From Campylobacter taeniopygiae (GTDB lineage: Bacteria; Campylobacterota; Campylobacteria; Campylobacterales; Campylobacteraceae), in assembly GCF_005406225.1 (NCBI RefSeq), contig NZ_NXLY01000004.1, positions 62,001 to 126,000 on the forward strand: DNA of 64,000 bases, in the 5' to 3' direction. Under the pieces are notes generated by a model. That model did not search any database. It saw nothing but the letters and a program-made list of their open reading frames with translations, and was not told the DNA's origin. Shown here piece after piece: positions 18,469 through 29,870 of the stretch (its first letter is position 1; each line of letters begins with the position of its first letter). A program made the position numbers and the translations under genes.

Positions 18469-19179
18469 TTAACTTAAAATTCTTTTTAAAACTTCTTCGT
18501 AAGCAACTTTTACGCTACCTAAATCTTGGCGAAATCTGTCTTTATCTAGTTTTTCATTGCTAAATTTATCCCAAAATCTACAGCTGTCTGGACTGATTTC
18601 ATCAGCTAAAACAAGTTCATTATCTTTAGTTAAACCTAATTCTATTTTAAAATCAATCAATCTTAAATTTTTAGAATCAAAAAATGGAGTTAAGATGGAA
18701 TTGATCTTTTTAGCGATATTTTTAATCTCTTGAATTTGTGCTTCATTTTGAACTAAATTTAAAATCAAACAATGATCATCATTGATAAAAGGATCGCCTA
18801 AAGCATCATCTTTTAAGCAAAATTCAACCAAAGCAAAAGGCAAAACTTTACCATCCTCTAAGCCCAATCTTTTTACAATCGAACCTGTGGCAACATTACG
18901 CACTATTACTTCTATAGGGATGATTTTGCATTTTTTTACCAATTGTTCGGTATCACTGATACGATCAACTAAATGAGTTTTGATGCCATTTTTCTCAAGC
19001 AAATGAAAAATTTCTGTACTGATTTTACAATTTAAAGCCCCTTTGCCGCTTTCATTCCCTTTTTTTTCAGCATTAAAAGCTGTTAAATCGTCTTTAAATT
19101 CACTGATTAATAAATTTTCATCATCAGTTTTAAAAAGCTTCTTTCCTTTTCCCTCATACATTAAATCTTTTTTTGTCAT
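18469..19179 (-). CDS. purC: SAICAR synthetase
   Basis: A 236-residue enzyme condensing CAIR with aspartate. The N-terminal [12 protein letters not shown]-binding segment, the motif [14 protein letters not shown], and the ATP/Mg2+ site ELGL...[14 protein letters not shown] are intact. Overlaps the protease gene upstream by 4 bp. Confidence 0.96.
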   Translation of the reverse strand: MTKKDLMYEGKGKKLFKTDDENLLISEFKDDLTAFNAEKKGNESGKGALNCKISTEIFHLLEKNGIKTHLVDRISDTEQLVKKCKIIPIEVIVRNVATGSIVKRLGLEDGKVLPFALVEFCLKDDALGDPFINDDHCLILNLVQNEAQIQEIKNIAKKINSILTPFFDSKNLRLIDFKIELGLTKDNELVLADEISPDSCRFWDKFSNEKLDKDRFRQDLGSVKVAYEEVLKRILS

Positions 19180-20504
19180 AACGCACCCTCCTTAATGTTT
19201 AAAATTTTCACCGCATCAATAGCAGATTTTAATTGCGCATCTTCATAAATTTGTTTTAATGTAATGATGTTTTTATCATTTTTGATTTCTTTTTTCTCTT
19301 CTTTTTTATCATTAGTTTTTTGAAGTTCATTTTCCAAATGCTGTTTTAATTCACTTTCTTTTAGATTAAAGCCTTCTTCTTGAGTGCTTACCTTTCCAGG
19401 AAAAACTTCAATATCCGGTTTTACGCCTATAGCTTGGATGGTGCGACCACTTGGCAAATAATATCTTGCTATAGTCAATCTTAATGCTTCAGTTTTATTA
19501 ATAGGAATGATTTGCTGCACACTACCTTTTCCAAAAGTATTTTCGCCAACAATCACAGCCCTTTTTAAATCTTGCAAAGCCCCGCTAACAATCTCACTCG
19601 CACTAGCACTTCCACCATTGACAAGCACCACTAAAGGGGCATTAGAAATTTTATTTTTTGCTTCTGCTTTGTATTCTTGATTTTCACTAGCTATGCGTCC
19701 TTTTTGAGAAACGATCACGCCTTTATCTACAAATAAATTAACTAATCCTATAGCTTGACTTAAAAGTCCACCAGGATTATTTCTAAGATCTAAAATAATC
19801 CCTTTAACATTAGGATATTTTTTAAGCTCTTTACTTGCAGAATCGACTACATTTTTATCAAAATTAGTCACTCTTAAATATAAAATATTTTCTTTTTGGA
19901 TCAATTTTGCATAAACACTCTCAACTTTTATAATATCTCTCATAAGAGTCACATCAAAAGGCTTAGTAGAACCTTTTCTAAAAATAGTTAAAGTGATTTC
20001 AGTTTTTGGCTTACCACGCATTTTTTCTACAGCGTCATTTAAATTCATACCCAAGGTTGCTTCATTGTTTATTTTTAAAATGATATCGCCTGATTTTATT
20101 CCTGCTTTATCTGCAGGAGTTCCTTCCATAGGAGAAACAACAGTTAAGGCTCCATCTTTCATGCCTACCGTAATTCCAAGTCCTCCAAATTCACCATTGG
20201 TTTGAATTTTCATATCATTAAAATCTTTTTCATTTAAGAAAGAAGAATGTGCATCAAGATTACTCAAAAGTCCGGATAAAGATTTATCCACCAAATCACT
20301 TATATTTTCATCATCAACATAATATTGTTCAACTATAGCTAAAGTTTTTGTAAGCTTATCTAAAGCTTGCAAGCGTTGTTCTAGTTTTTTATTATCGTCA
20401 GCTTTGGCGTGTAAATTTCCAACAAAAAAAACACAAAAAGCCAAAGAGCTTATAAAACCTATTAAAGTGGCTAAAGATCGTTTTATTTTCAAGTGAAACT
20501 CCAT
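19176..20504 (-). CDS. Carboxy-terminal processing protease (S41 family, PDZ)
   Basis: A 442-residue periplasmic Ser/Lys protease. N-terminal signal anchor (residues 11-30), PDZ domain around 100-185, and a protease core with GGSASASE (catalytic Ser near 301) and GKGSVQ (catalytic Lys near 326). The C-terminal 60 residues are Lys/Glu-rich and charged. A TTG at 20492 has GGAG six bases upstream and may be the true start; the ATG at 20504 has no clear ribosome binding site. Confidence 0.9.
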   Translation of the reverse strand: MEFHLKIKRSLATLIGFISSLAFCVFFVGNLHAKADDNKKLEQRLQALDKLTKTLAIVEQYYVDDENISDLVDKSLSGLLSNLDAHSSFLNEKDFNDMKIQTNGEFGGLGITVGMKDGALTVVSPMEGTPADKAGIKSGDIILKINNEATLGMNLNDAVEKMRGKPKTEITLTIFRKGSTKPFDVTLMRDIIKVESVYAKLIQKENILYLRVTNFDKNVVDSASKELKKYPNVKGIILDLRNNPGGLLSQAIGLVNLFVDKGVIVSQKGRIASENQEYKAEAKNKISNAPLVVLVNGGSASASEIVSGALQDLKRAVIVGENTFGKGSVQQIIPINKTEALRLTIARYYLPSGRTIQAIGVKPDIEVFPGKVSTQEEGFNLKESELKQHLENELQKTNDKKEEKKEIKNDKNIITLKQIYEDAQLKSAIDAVKILNIKEGAL

Positions 20505-20610
20505 TAAAATTTTTTCATATTTTTAAAAGTAAATTTTAATAAAAAATGCTTAAGAAATTGTAAATTAAACACATAAAAATTTACATTGCGTTTTCTTTTA
20601 TTTTTTATGC

Positions 20611-20616
20611 TAGAAT
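20611..20616 (+). promoter_or_regulatory. Putative -10 box of the CsoR-like gene
   Basis: TAGAAT preceded by TTTTATGC and a T-rich block, 48 bp before the ATG at 20665. The pattern matches the T-rich Campylobacter vegetative promoter; it is divergent from the protease gene. Confidence 0.4.
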
Positions 20617-20664
20617 GATTTTAAAATTTTAATTTAAAAAATCAAAGGATTTTTAGGAAGATAA

Positions 20665-20952
20665 ATGCAAAATATAAAAAAACATCAGCATTCACAAAAA
20701 CATATTAAAGCGATCAGCAATAGACTTAGTCGAACAATTGGACATTTAGAAGCAGTTAAAAACATGGTAAAAAGAGATGAGGATTGTAGCAAAATTTTAA
20801 TACAACTTGCCGCTATTAAAGCAGCGGTTAATAATACCGCAAAAGCTGTTTTAAAAGAACATTTAGCTCATTGCATCCATCATACATGCTCTGAAGAAAA
20901 TAAACAAAGCATAGAAGATCTTAATAAAGCTATTGATATGTTTGTAAAATAG
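20665..20952 (+). CDS. CsoR/RcnR-family metal-sensing repressor
   Basis: A 95-residue all-helical DNA-binding protein (DUF156). The W-X-Y-Z metal positions read C41, H66 and C70, with spacing 25 and 4, the Cys-His-Cys set of copper-sensing CsoR rather than the third-position His or Glu of RcnR and FrmR. The N-terminus adds three His residues (7, 9 and 13). Good AGGAAG ribosome binding site. It sits alone between the protease and clpB; no metal exporter is adjacent, so its target is unknown. Confidence 0.85.
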   Translation: MQNIKKHQHSQKHIKAISNRLSRTIGHLEAVKNMVKRDEDCSKILIQLAAIKAAVNNTAKAVLKEHLAHCIHHTCSEENKQSIEDLNKAIDMFVK

Positions 20953-21014
20953 CGTTTTTACTATAACTTTATAAAAATGAACTTAAATATATTTATAAAA
21001 TATTATAAAATAAC

Positions 21015-21043
21015 TTGACATTATATGACTAAAGTTATATAAT
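21015..21043 (+). promoter_or_regulatory. Consensus sigma-70 promoter of clpB with overlapping inverted repeat
   Basis: TTGACA (21015-21020), exactly 17 bp, TATAAT (21038-21043). An imperfect inverted repeat with AACTT at 21012-21016 and AAGTT at 21032-21036 overlaps the spacer. HspR binds such a site (HAIR-like) at clpB promoters in epsilonproteobacteria, so this is a candidate heat-shock operator; the match is partial. Confidence 0.75.
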
Positions 21044-21077
21044 ACGTTTTATATAAATTAACAAAAAAGGAATCAAT

Positions 21078-23657
21078 ATGGCAAATATACAAGATTATTT
21101 AACAGACTCTATGCTTTCAAATGTTGAAAGTGCAGCATCTTTAGCAATATATTCTAAAAATAATGAAATTGTTCCTTTGCATCTTTTTTGGGCTTTATGC
21201 GTTGATAGCTCAAGTTTGCTTAATCAAATACTTAATAAATTAAATATTTCTAAAGAAGCTTTAGAACTTGAAATTAAAAGCAAAATTTCTAAATTACCGA
21301 CAAGCTCAAATGTGAGTAAAGAAAATATCAAATTTTCAAATGAATTTATCAATTCTTTGGAGACAGCCAAAGGCTTAATGAATGCAAATGGAGATAGCTA
21401 TTTATCTGTAGATACTTGGCTTATTAGTGAAAGCGAAAAAGATCCGATTAAAGAAATTTTATCTAAGTTTTTAGATCGTAAAGAATTTCAAAAAGAATTA
21501 CAAAATTTAAGAGCCGGAAGAAAGGTTGATAGTAAAACAAGCGATGAAACTTTAGATAGTTTAAATAAATTCGGTATTGATCTAACTCAAAAAGCAACTC
21601 AAGGAGAGCTAGATCCAGTGATCGGAAGAGAAGAAGAAATAGAAAGACTCATGCAAATTCTTATCCGCAAAACTAAAAACAATCCTATTTTGCTTGGAGA
21701 ACCTGGAGTTGGAAAAACCGCAATTGTTGAAGCCTTAGCGCAAAGAATAGTCAAAAAAGATGTGCCAACTTCTTTGCAAAATAAAAGAGTCATTGCGCTT
21801 GATATGAGTGCTTTAATAGCAGGTGCAAAATACCGCGGCGAATTTGAAGATCGCTTAAAAGCAGTAGTTAATGAAGCGATCAAAAATAAAAATATCATCT
21901 TATTTATAGATGAAATTCACACCATAGTAGGAGCTGGAGCGAGTGAAGGGAGTATGGATGCAGCCAATATCTTAAAACCTGCTTTAGCTAGAGGCGAACT
22001 TCATACCATAGGCGCTACCACTTTGAAAGAATACCGCAAATATTTTGAAAAAGACGCGGCTTTACAACGCCGTTTTCAACCTGTTAATGTTCCTGAACCT
22101 AGTATTAACGAAGCTTTAGCGATGCTAAGAGGAATCAAAGAAAAATTAGAAATTCATCACAATGTCACAATCAATGATAGTGCTTTAGTTGCAGCTGCTA
22201 AACTTTCAAAACGCTATATAGCGGATCGTTTTTTGCCCGATAAAGCTATTGACTTAATCGATGAAGCCGCCGCTGAACTTAAGATGCAGATTGAAAGCGA
22301 ACCTAGTTCTTTAAGAAAAGTAAGAAAAGACATTGAAACTTTAGAAGTTGAAAATGAAGCTTTAAAAATGGAAGATAACAAGAAAAATGAAAAAAGAATA
22401 GAAGAAATCATCAAAGAATTAGCCAATCTAAAAGAAAAGCAAAATGCTTTAAATTCACAATTTGAAAATGAAAAAGGTGTTTTTAATGAAATCAGTGCAA
22501 AGAAAAAAGAAATTGATCTTTTAAAAAATGAAGCCAATCTAGCTAAAAATAGAGGTGAATTTCAAAAAGCGGCTGAATTAGAATATGGAAAAATTCCAAG
22601 CCTTGAAAAAGAAGTGCAAAACTTAGAAGAAAAATGGAAAAAAATGAGCGAAAATGGCGTTTTGCTTAAAAATCAAGTGGATGAAGATTTAGTCGCTGGA
22701 ATTTTGAGCAAATGGACAGGTATTAGCGTGCAGAAAATGCTTACTTCTGAAAAACAAAAATTCTTAGAGGTTGAAAAGCACTTAAAAGAAAGTGTTATAG
22801 GACAAGATGAGGCCTTAAATGCTTTAGCAAGAGCTATTAAACGCAATAAAGCAGGACTTAATGCAGACAATAAACCTATAGGAAGTTTTTTATTTTTAGG
22901 ACCAACTGGAGTAGGAAAAACTCAATCGGCCAAAGCTTTGGCAAAATTTTTATTTGATGATGAAAAGGCTATGATACGCTTTGACATGAGTGAATTTATG
23001 GAAAAACATAGCGTTTCAAGACTTTTAGGAGCGCCTCCAGGATATATAGGACATGAAGAAGGTGGAGAACTAACCGAAGCAGTGCGTAGAAAACCTTATA
23101 GCGTTCTTTTATTTGATGAAGTTGAAAAAGCTCATAAAGATGTTTTTAATGTGCTTTTAGGAATTTTAGATGATGGAAGAGCAACAGATAGCAAAGGCGT
23201 AACGGTGGATTTTAAAAATACCATTATTATTTTAACCTCTAATATCGCCTCAAATGCAATCATGACGCTAAATGGAGAAGAAAAAGAAAATGCGATCAAA
23301 AATGAATTGAAAAATTTCTTTAAACCTGAATTTTTAAATCGTTTAGATGATATCATTACTTTTAATCCCCTAGGACAAGATGAGGCTTATGAAATTGTAA
23401 AGCTTTTATTTAAAGATTTACAAAATAGTTTATCAAACAAAGGTATCAAAGCAAATTTAAGCGAAAATGGAGCGCTTTTAATCGCAAAAAATGGTTTTGA
23501 TCCTGACTTTGGAGCTAGACCATTAAAAAGAGCTATTTATGATATGATAGAGGATAAATTAAGCGATATGATCTTAGCTGATGAACTTAACGAAAACGAT
23601 AACATTTTAATCGATGCCGAAAATGATGAAATTGTGATCAAAAAAATACAAAATTGA
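21078..23657 (+). CDS. clpB: Protein disaggregase ClpB
   Basis: An 859-residue AAA+ hexameric disaggregase. N-domain, first ATPase with Walker [10 protein letters not shown] (near residue 206) and Walker [11 protein letters not shown], a long coiled-coil middle domain (about residues 400-530), and second ATPase with GPTGVGKTQ and [10 protein letters not shown]. Works with DnaK after heat stress. Preceded by AAGGA and a consensus promoter with a candidate HspR site. Confidence 0.97.
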   Translation: MANIQDYLTDSMLSNVESAASLAIYSKNNEIVPLHLFWALCVDSSSLLNQILNKLNISKEALELEIKSKISKLPTSSNVSKENIKFSNEFINSLETAKGLMNANGDSYLSVDTWLISESEKDPIKEILSKFLDRKEFQKELQNLRAGRKVDSKTSDETLDSLNKFGIDLTQKATQGELDPVIGREEEIERLMQILIRKTKNNPILLGEPGVGKTAIVEALAQRIVKKDVPTSLQNKRVIALDMSALIAGAKYRGEFEDRLKAVVNEAIKNKNIILFIDEIHTIVGAGASEGSMDAANILKPALARGELHTIGATTLKEYRKYFEKDAALQRRFQPVNVPEPSINEALAMLRGIKEKLEIHHNVTINDSALVAAAKLSKRYIADRFLPDKAIDLIDEAAAELKMQIESEPSSLRKVRKDIETLEVENEALKMEDNKKNEKRIEEIIKELANLKEKQNALNSQFENEKGVFNEISAKKKEIDLLKNEANLAKNRGEFQKAAELEYGKIPSLEKEVQNLEEKWKKMSENGVLLKNQVDEDLVAGILSKWTGISVQKMLTSEKQKFLEVEKHLKESVIGQDEALNALARAIKRNKAGLNADNKPIGSFLFLGPTGVGKTQSAKALAKFLFDDEKAMIRFDMSEFMEKHSVSRLLGAPPGYIGHEEGGELTEAVRRKPYSVLLFDEVEKAHKDVFNVLLGILDDGRATDSKGVTVDFKNTIIILTSNIASNAIMTLNGEEKENAIKNELKNFFKPEFLNRLDDIITFNPLGQDEAYEIVKLLFKDLQNSLSNKGIKANLSENGALLIAKNGFDPDFGARPLKRAIYDMIEDKLSDMILADELNENDNILIDAENDEIVIKKIQN

Positions 23658-23679
23658 AAGTAGAAATTTCTACTTTCAA
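23654..23679. terminator. 26-bp perfect palindrome between clpB and pbpA
   Basis: A continuous perfect palindrome (13-bp arms) that includes the clpB stop codon and ends one base before the pbpA stop. Placement between convergent genes supports bidirectional termination. Confidence 0.7.
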
Positions 23680-23680
23680 A

Positions 23681-25603
23681 TTAAAACAAAATCTCATTTT
23701 CATTTAAATTAATATTATTTCTTGGCAAAGGTGATTTATCTGTATAATAAGCACTTTTACCTTTATAAGTTCCTTGATAAACTCCATTTGGAATGCTGAA
23801 TTTTCTTGTTGTATTTGGGAATTTCTCTATATATTGAGTTAAAAAGTCCTTAAATACTGGCGCTGCAGTTCTAGCTCCGCTTTCTGTATAACGCATTGGC
23901 TTATTATTGTCATTTCCATACCAAATCAATGCTTCAATCTCTGGAGTAATCCCACAAAACCAAGCATCGACATTTTTATTTGTCGTTCCCGTTTTTCCAG
24001 CTATATCTATACCTTTAACCTTAGCATTACGACCTGTTCCACTTTCTACAACATTTCTCATCATATCAAGCACTAAAAAGCTTTGTTCTGGATTACTCAC
24101 TCTATGTTCACTTGAGTCAAATTTCATGATCACTTTGCCATCTTTATCTTGAACTTGCCTTATAATTTGAGGTTCTTTTATCACCCCATAATTTCCAAAC
24201 ATAGTATAAAATTTAGAATACTCCAAAGGAGAAATTCCAAAACTTCCCAAAACTATAGATAAATTCGGTGGAATATCTTTAAAACCAAATTCCATCAATT
24301 TAGAATAAAGCACATCAAGTCCGATATCAAGTGCAAGATTAATCGTGGCAAGATTTCTAGAACGCGTTAAAGCTTCTTTAAGAGTGATCAAACCTAGGAA
24401 TTTTCCACCATCATTTTTAGGTTTCCAAACCTTACCTCCACCTGAAAAAATTCTAGAAATATCCGCAATTTCACTCATAGGAGAATAACCTAAATTAATC
24501 GCCACTTGATACACAAAAGGCTTAAAAGAGCTTCCTGGCTGACGCATACTTTGAGTAGCACGGTTATAATTGCTTTTTTCATAATCCACTCCACCAACAA
24601 GCGCCAAAACATCACCACTTTGATGATTAACAACCACCATGGCACCATTTAAAGTACTTAAATTTGCATCTTTATCACGCTTTACAATTTCATCATAACC
24701 AAATTTTAAAGCATTTTGTGCCATTTCTTGAACATCTAAATCAATATTTAAAGTGATTTTATAACCACCCGTTCTTAAATCCTTAATACTAGAACTAAGT
24801 TGCTTCATCACCTCATCAACAACATAGGGAGCGGCATTTTGTGTTAAGGTATCGTTATAAATTTTAGGCACCTCTTTCATAGCACTATCATAATCACTTT
24901 TAGAAATCCAACCTAAACTATACATTCTTGTTAAAACATTATTTGCCCGTGAAATAGAAAGATCTAAATGTTTGGTTGGATCATAGCTGCTTGGTGCTTT
25001 AGGAATACCAACTAGCATTGCAATTTCTTTAAGACTTAATTCGCTTAAATTTTTATGAAAATAGCCTTGTGCAGCAGTTTTTACGCCATAATATCCATGT
25101 CCAAAAAAGATAAAATTCAAATATCTTTCTAAAATTTGTTCTTTGGTTAGTAAGGTTTCAATTTTATAGGCAAGTAAAGCTTCTCTGATTTTCCTTGTGA
25201 TGGTTTTTTCTGGAGTTAATTCTGTATTTTTTATAAGTTGTTGAGTAAGAGTAGAAGCACCTTCTACAGGCTTACCAACATTTTTTATCACCTTCAATCC
25301 TGCTCTAAAAATAGCATCAATATTAACACCATTGTGCTCAAAAAAACTCGTATCTTCAATCGCTACTAAAGCTTCAATCAGACGTGGAGGCAATTCATCA
25401 TACTTTGCGTAAAAGCGATGCTGTTCAAAGATATTGGCGACTAATTTTCCATTTCGATCAAAAATTTGCGTTGTAAGCGGTGGTTTATATTCTTTAAAGG
25501 TATAATCTTGAGTATCCACACTTGCAAAGAGATATCCAACATAAATAACACCTGCGATTAACAATAAACCAAAAAATGAAAAAATATATCTTAAAATTTT
25601 CAT
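23681..25603 (-). CDS. pbpA: Class A penicillin-binding protein 1A
   Basis: A 640-residue bifunctional peptidoglycan synthase. Membrane anchor at residues 7-27, transglycosylase motifs EDTSFFEHNG and GASTLTQQLIKN, and transpeptidase motifs GSSFKP, SRN and KTGTT. Full length for the family. Its start overlaps the maf gene by 4 bp, forming the tail of alaS-maf-pbpA. Confidence 0.94.
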   Translation of the reverse strand: MKILRYIFSFFGLLLIAGVIYVGYLFASVDTQDYTFKEYKPPLTTQIFDRNGKLVANIFEQHRFYAKYDELPPRLIEALVAIEDTSFFEHNGVNIDAIFRAGLKVIKNVGKPVEGASTLTQQLIKNTELTPEKTITRKIREALLAYKIETLLTKEQILERYLNFIFFGHGYYGVKTAAQGYFHKNLSELSLKEIAMLVGIPKAPSSYDPTKHLDLSISRANNVLTRMYSLGWISKSDYDSAMKEVPKIYNDTLTQNAAPYVVDEVMKQLSSSIKDLRTGGYKITLNIDLDVQEMAQNALKFGYDEIVKRDKDANLSTLNGAMVVVNHQSGDVLALVGGVDYEKSNYNRATQSMRQPGSSFKPFVYQVAINLGYSPMSEIADISRIFSGGGKVWKPKNDGGKFLGLITLKEALTRSRNLATINLALDIGLDVLYSKLMEFGFKDIPPNLSIVLGSFGISPLEYSKFYTMFGNYGVIKEPQIIRQVQDKDGKVIMKFDSSEHRVSNPEQSFLVLDMMRNVVESGTGRNAKVKGIDIAGKTGTTNKNVDAWFCGITPEIEALIWYGNDNNKPMRYTESGARTAAPVFKDFLTQYIEKFPNTTRKFSIPNGVYQGTYKGKSAYYTDKSPLPRNNINLNENEILF

Positions 25604-26151
25604 AAATAAGCCTTTAAAGTTTGGGTATCAAGCCCTAAAGCTGTACTTGAATTTCCTATTTGTTTTTTTATAAATTGCCCATGAAAGCCTTCATGCATAA
25701 TGCAACCTGCCTTACCTTGAAAAAGATTATTTTCTACATAATCTTTTAAGGCATTTTTATCAAATTCTCTAAAATAGAGCGTTGTTTTAGAAAGAGAAAA
25801 AACTCTTTTTTGAGTATTAACCAATAAAAAAGCACTCAAAATACTTGCACTTTTACCATCTTGTAAAGTGAGCATTTCATAAGCTTCATTTTTATCCTTT
25901 GCTTTGGTTAAAATTTTATCTCCTATACAGACAATGCTATCAGCAAAAAGCACAGTTTCATTTAAAAAATCTTTTTCAAAAGCAGCAAGAAATTGTTTTT
26001 CCTTTTGAAGAACGACATTTTGAACATATAAACTTGCTAAAATATTTTTATTTAAATTTTCATCATAATCAAAAGCAATTTGCTTAAATTTAATATTTTC
26101 CTCTTGGAGCAATTTTGCCCTCGAAGAAGAACTTGATGCGAGAATTAACAT
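25600..26151 (-). CDS. maf: Maf-type nucleoside triphosphate pyrophosphatase
   Basis: A 183-residue house-cleaning NTPase that hydrolyses modified or non-canonical nucleotides. The N-terminal [14 protein letters not shown] and the later [13 protein letters not shown] segments are Maf signatures. Not to be confused with the flagellar motility accessory factor maf genes further right. Overlaps alaS by 7 bp and pbpA by 4 bp. Confidence 0.88.
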   Translation of the reverse strand: MLILASSSSSRAKLLQEENIKFKQIAFDYDENLNKNILASLYVQNVVLQKEKQFLAAFEKDFLNETVLFADSIVCIGDKILTKAKDKNEAYEMLTLQDGKSASILSAFLLVNTQKRVFSLSKTTLYFREFDKNALKDYVENNLFQGKAGCIMHEGFHGQFIKKQIGNSSTALGLDTQTLKAYL

Positions 26152-28679
26152 TGAATTGCTTTTTCTATATGATCCAAGCTTTGTTTTAAAGCTTCATCAA
26201 GTTTAGTTATATCTTTACCCCCTGCTGTGGCAAAATCATCTCTTCCACCACCATTTCCACCTAAAATTTGCGCCGCTTCTTTAACCAAAACTCCAGCTTT
26301 TAAAGGAGCGTCTTTTACTCCAGCTGCAAGAAGAACTTTACCCTCTTTTACTTGAGCAAGTAAAATCACAGCTTTACTAAATTTATTTTTAAAATCATCA
26401 ATCATAGCTTTAATATCTCCGTTTTGGATACTTTCAACGCAAATTTGTATCCCATTAATATTTTTTGATTTTAATTCTGTTTTATTTGAATTTCTTAATT
26501 CTTCTTTTAAGATAATAATTTCGTTTTTAAGTTTTTTTATCCCATTTAAAACATCATTATTTTTTAATTCTTCTTTGATTTTAGCCATTTCATCAAGCTG
26601 ATTTTTTACAAATTTTAAAGCCGCTTTAGATACAACCGCTTCTATGCGTCTTATGCCTGCACTCACGCCACTTTCTTTAACGATATAAAAACTACCAATC
26701 TGTGCTGTATTTAAAACATGAGTTCCACCACAAAGCTCTTTACTTTCTCCTAAAGTTAATACGCGAACATTATCTTGATATTTTTCATTAAACAAAGCTA
26801 TAGCTCCGCTCTTTTTTGCTTCATCTAAAGACATACTTTCAAGCACTGCATCGCTTGAAAGTATAATCATTTCATTGACTCTTTTTTCAATGCATTCTAG
26901 CTCTTCTTTACTTAAGGCTTTAGGATGGGTAAAATCAAATCTTAATTTATTAAATTCTACCAAAGAACCTGCTTGAGAAACATGACTGCCTAAAATTTCT
27001 CTTAAAGCATGATGTAAAAGATGGGTTGCTGAGTGATGACGTGCGATTTGCTCTCTTTTTTCAAAATCAATCTTTGCTTTTATATTATCATTGATTTTTA
27101 ATTCTTTATTAGCATTTACAAAACTAAGATTAAGTCCAAAGAATTTTTGAGTGTCTAAAACCTCACAATCATCTAAAAATCCCACATCAGCACTTTGCCC
27201 ACCACTCGTTGCATAAAAAGGAGTTTTTTCAAGCATCACCCAACCTTTACCCTGAAGGGATGAAATTTCTTTAAAATTTTCATCTAAAAGAGCAAGAATT
27301 TTAGTTTCGCATTCTATTTTTTCATAACCAACAAATTCATTTTCTCCAAATTTTTCAAGTAAAATCTTAAAATCACCGCTCGCATTTTTACTTCCACTTC
27401 CTTTCCAAGAAGCCTTAGCACGCTCTTTTTGTTCTTGCATTAAGGTTTCAAATTTTTCCTCATCCACTTTAAGATTTTTTTCTCTAAGCATATCTTGAGT
27501 TAGATCAAGCGGAAAACCATAAGTATCGTAAAGCTTAAAAGCAACTTCTCCGCTGAAAATTTCTTGAGTGTTTTTAAGCTCTTCGTTAAAGATTTCAATT
27601 CCATTTTCTATAGTGCTTAAAAATCTTTCTTCTTCAAGCCTAATTTGCTCTTTAACAAATTCTTTTTTTTCATTTAAATAAGTGTAATGATCTCCCATCA
27701 AATGACAAACTATATCAACTAATTTATACATAAAAGGCTTTTTAAATCCCAACAAATAACCATGTCTTAGAGCGCGACGCAAAATTCGTCTTAAAACATA
27801 GCCTCTACCTTCTTTATCAAAATTTGTCCCTTGGGCAAGTAAAAACACGCTAGAGCGTATATGATCAGCGATCACTCTAAAACTTGCACCACTTTCATAT
27901 ATATATTCTTTTTTACAAAGTTTGGAAATTTCATCAATAATTGGCATAAATAAAGAACTATCAAAATTACTGAATTTTCCTTCCTTGATCGCCATAACTC
28001 TTTCAAGACCCATTCCTGTATCAATACTTGGCTTTGGTAAAGGGCTTAAAGTTCCATCAGCACTTCTTTCATACTGCATAAAAACAAGGTTCCAAATCTC
28101 TAAAAATCTATCTCCATCCCCGCCCATATAATCTTCATCGCTATTAAAATGCTCAGCACCTTGATCATAAAAAATTTCACTGCAAGGACCGCAAGGGCCT
28201 GTATCACCCATTTGCCAAAAATTATCCTTATCTCCAAATTTATAAATTCTTTCTTTTTCTATGTGCTTTTGCCAAATTTCAAAAGCTTCATTGTCATCTT
28301 GATGAACGGTTACATAAAGTCTATCTTTAGGAAGTTTTAAAATTTGAGTAACAAATTCCCAAGCATAAGAAATCGCTTGTTCTTTAAAATAATCTCCAAA
28401 GCTGAAATTTCCAAGCATTTCAAAAAAAGTATGGTGGCGTGCTGTATAGCCAACATTATCTAAATCATTGTGTTTTCCACCCGCTCTAATACAAGTTTGA
28501 CAGCTTGTTTTTCTTGGAGGATTTGGACGCGGAATTTCTCCAGTAAAAATACTTTTAAAAGGTACCATACCTGCGTTAGTAAAAAGTAAAGTTGCATCAT
28601 CAGGAACTAAAGGGCTTGAAGGGGTGATTTCATGTCCTTTAGAAGCAAAAAAATCCAAATAAGCTTTTCTAATATCCAT
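26145..28679 (-). CDS. alaS: Alanyl-tRNA synthetase
   Basis: An 844-residue class II aminoacyl-tRNA synthetase. Catalytic motif segments TNAGMVPFK and the motif 2 region are present; the editing domain has HHSATH and CGGTHV (zinc-binding His and Cys). A C-terminal DHHA1-type glycine-rich segment [11 protein letters not shown] ends the protein. First gene of alaS-maf-pbpA, divergent from the aminotransferase gene. Confidence 0.97.
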   Translation of the reverse strand: MDIRKAYLDFFASKGHEITPSSPLVPDDATLLFTNAGMVPFKSIFTGEIPRPNPPRKTSCQTCIRAGGKHNDLDNVGYTARHHTFFEMLGNFSFGDYFKEQAISYAWEFVTQILKLPKDRLYVTVHQDDNEAFEIWQKHIEKERIYKFGDKDNFWQMGDTGPCGPCSEIFYDQGAEHFNSDEDYMGGDGDRFLEIWNLVFMQYERSADGTLSPLPKPSIDTGMGLERVMAIKEGKFSNFDSSLFMPIIDEISKLCKKEYIYESGASFRVIADHIRSSVFLLAQGTNFDKEGRGYVLRRILRRALRHGYLLGFKKPFMYKLVDIVCHLMGDHYTYLNEKKEFVKEQIRLEEERFLSTIENGIEIFNEELKNTQEIFSGEVAFKLYDTYGFPLDLTQDMLREKNLKVDEEKFETLMQEQKERAKASWKGSGSKNASGDFKILLEKFGENEFVGYEKIECETKILALLDENFKEISSLQGKGWVMLEKTPFYATSGGQSADVGFLDDCEVLDTQKFFGLNLSFVNANKELKINDNIKAKIDFEKREQIARHHSATHLLHHALREILGSHVSQAGSLVEFNKLRFDFTHPKALSKEELECIEKRVNEMIILSSDAVLESMSLDEAKKSGAIALFNEKYQDNVRVLTLGESKELCGGTHVLNTAQIGSFYIVKESGVSAGIRRIEAVVSKAALKFVKNQLDEMAKIKEELKNNDVLNGIKKLKNEIIILKEELRNSNKTELKSKNINGIQICVESIQNGDIKAMIDDFKNKFSKAVILLAQVKEGKVLLAAGVKDAPLKAGVLVKEAAQILGGNGGGRDDFATAGGKDITKLDEALKQSLDHIEKAIQC

Positions 28680-28793
28680 AAAGACTTCCTAAAAGAATTT
28701 TTATAAAATCATATAATACCAAAATTACTTTAAATTAAGTAAAACTAAACTACAATAAATATTTTAAAAACTCTTAAAAATGCAAAGGTATAT

Positions 28794-29867
28794 ATGAATT
28801 TCATTAATCTCAATGCACAATATTTAACTTATAAAGATGAAATTGATGCTGAAATTCAAAGCGTTTTACAAAGCTCTTCTTTTATAGGCGGATTAAAACT
28901 AAATGAATTTGAAAAGAATTTAGCCAATTTTGTAGGCATTAAACACGCCATAGGGTGTTCAAGTGGAACTAGTGCTTTGTATTTAGCCTTAAGAGCCTTA
29001 GATATTAAAGAAAATGATGAAGTGATCGTTCCTGATTTTACCTTTATTGCAACAGCTGAAGCTGTAGCATTAGTAGGCGCAAAACCTGTTTTTGTGGATA
29101 TCAACCTTGATAATTACAATCTTGATTTTAAAGCCGTAGAACAAGCTATCACATCTAAAACAAAAGCGGTTATTGCTGTGAGTATGTTTGGGCAAATGAG
29201 TGATTTAAAAAATTTAAATGAAATGCTAAAAAATAAAAATATCACTCTTATCGAAGATGGGGCACAAAGTTTTGGTGCAAGTTTTAAAGGAGAAAAATCT
29301 TGCTCTATTGCACCTATTTCTTGCACCAGCTTTTTTCCATCTAAGCCTTTGGGTGCTTATGGAGATGGAGGAGCCATTTTTTGCCATGATGATGCTTTAG
29401 CACAAAAAATAAGAATTTTACTCAATCACGGACAAACCGAGCGTTACAAGCATGAATTTATAGGTATAAACGCACGTCTTGATACCCTTCAAGCAGCTAT
29501 TTTAAATGTGAAATTAAAACATCTTGAACAAGAAATTGAAAAAAGACAAATTCTAGCCAAAATCTATAATGAAAATTTAAAAAACTGCGTGATTCCAAAA
29601 ATCGATAGCAATGCTAAAAGTGTTTATGCACAATATAGCATTTTAGTGGAAAATAGAGCAAATATCTTGCAAAAATTTGAAAAAGCCAATATACCTTATG
29701 CTATTCATTATCCAACCCCGCTTCATAAACAACCTTGCTTTAAAGAGGCAAATCATTTAGAAGTTAAAAATTCAAGCTATGTGAGTGAGCGTATTTTATC
29801 TTTACCTTTTTCAGCTTTTTTAGGAGAAAAAGAGCAAGAGCAAGTTATTGATCTTTTCAAGGATTAA
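28794..29867 (+). CDS. DegT/DnrJ/EryC1-type aminotransferase (Cj0505-like)
   Basis: A 357-residue PLP-dependent sugar aminotransferase. The PLP Lys is K184 in FFPSKPLGAYGDGG; the phosphate-binding SSGTSAL and the EDGAQ motif are present. Probably acts on a nucleotide keto-sugar. It is four bases ahead of an NAD-binding oxidoreductase, a pairing seen in amino-sugar pathways, but the product here is unknown. Confidence 0.88.
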   Translation: MNFINLNAQYLTYKDEIDAEIQSVLQSSSFIGGLKLNEFEKNLANFVGIKHAIGCSSGTSALYLALRALDIKENDEVIVPDFTFIATAEAVALVGAKPVFVDINLDNYNLDFKAVEQAITSKTKAVIAVSMFGQMSDLKNLNEMLKNKNITLIEDGAQSFGASFKGEKSCSIAPISCTSFFPSKPLGAYGDGGAIFCHDDALAQKIRILLNHGQTERYKHEFIGINARLDTLQAAILNVKLKHLEQEIEKRQILAKIYNENLKNCVIPKIDSNAKSVYAQYSILVENRANILQKFEKANIPYAIHYPTPLHKQPCFKEANHLEVKNSSYVSERILSLPFSAFLGEKEQEQVIDLFKD

Positions 29868-29870
29868 AAA

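Noticed and set aside
22214-22537. A 107-codon open frame on the minus strand inside clpB
   Set aside because: Shadow of the clpB coiled-coil region; composition (Phe/Ser-rich) is the complement of Lys/Glu codons.
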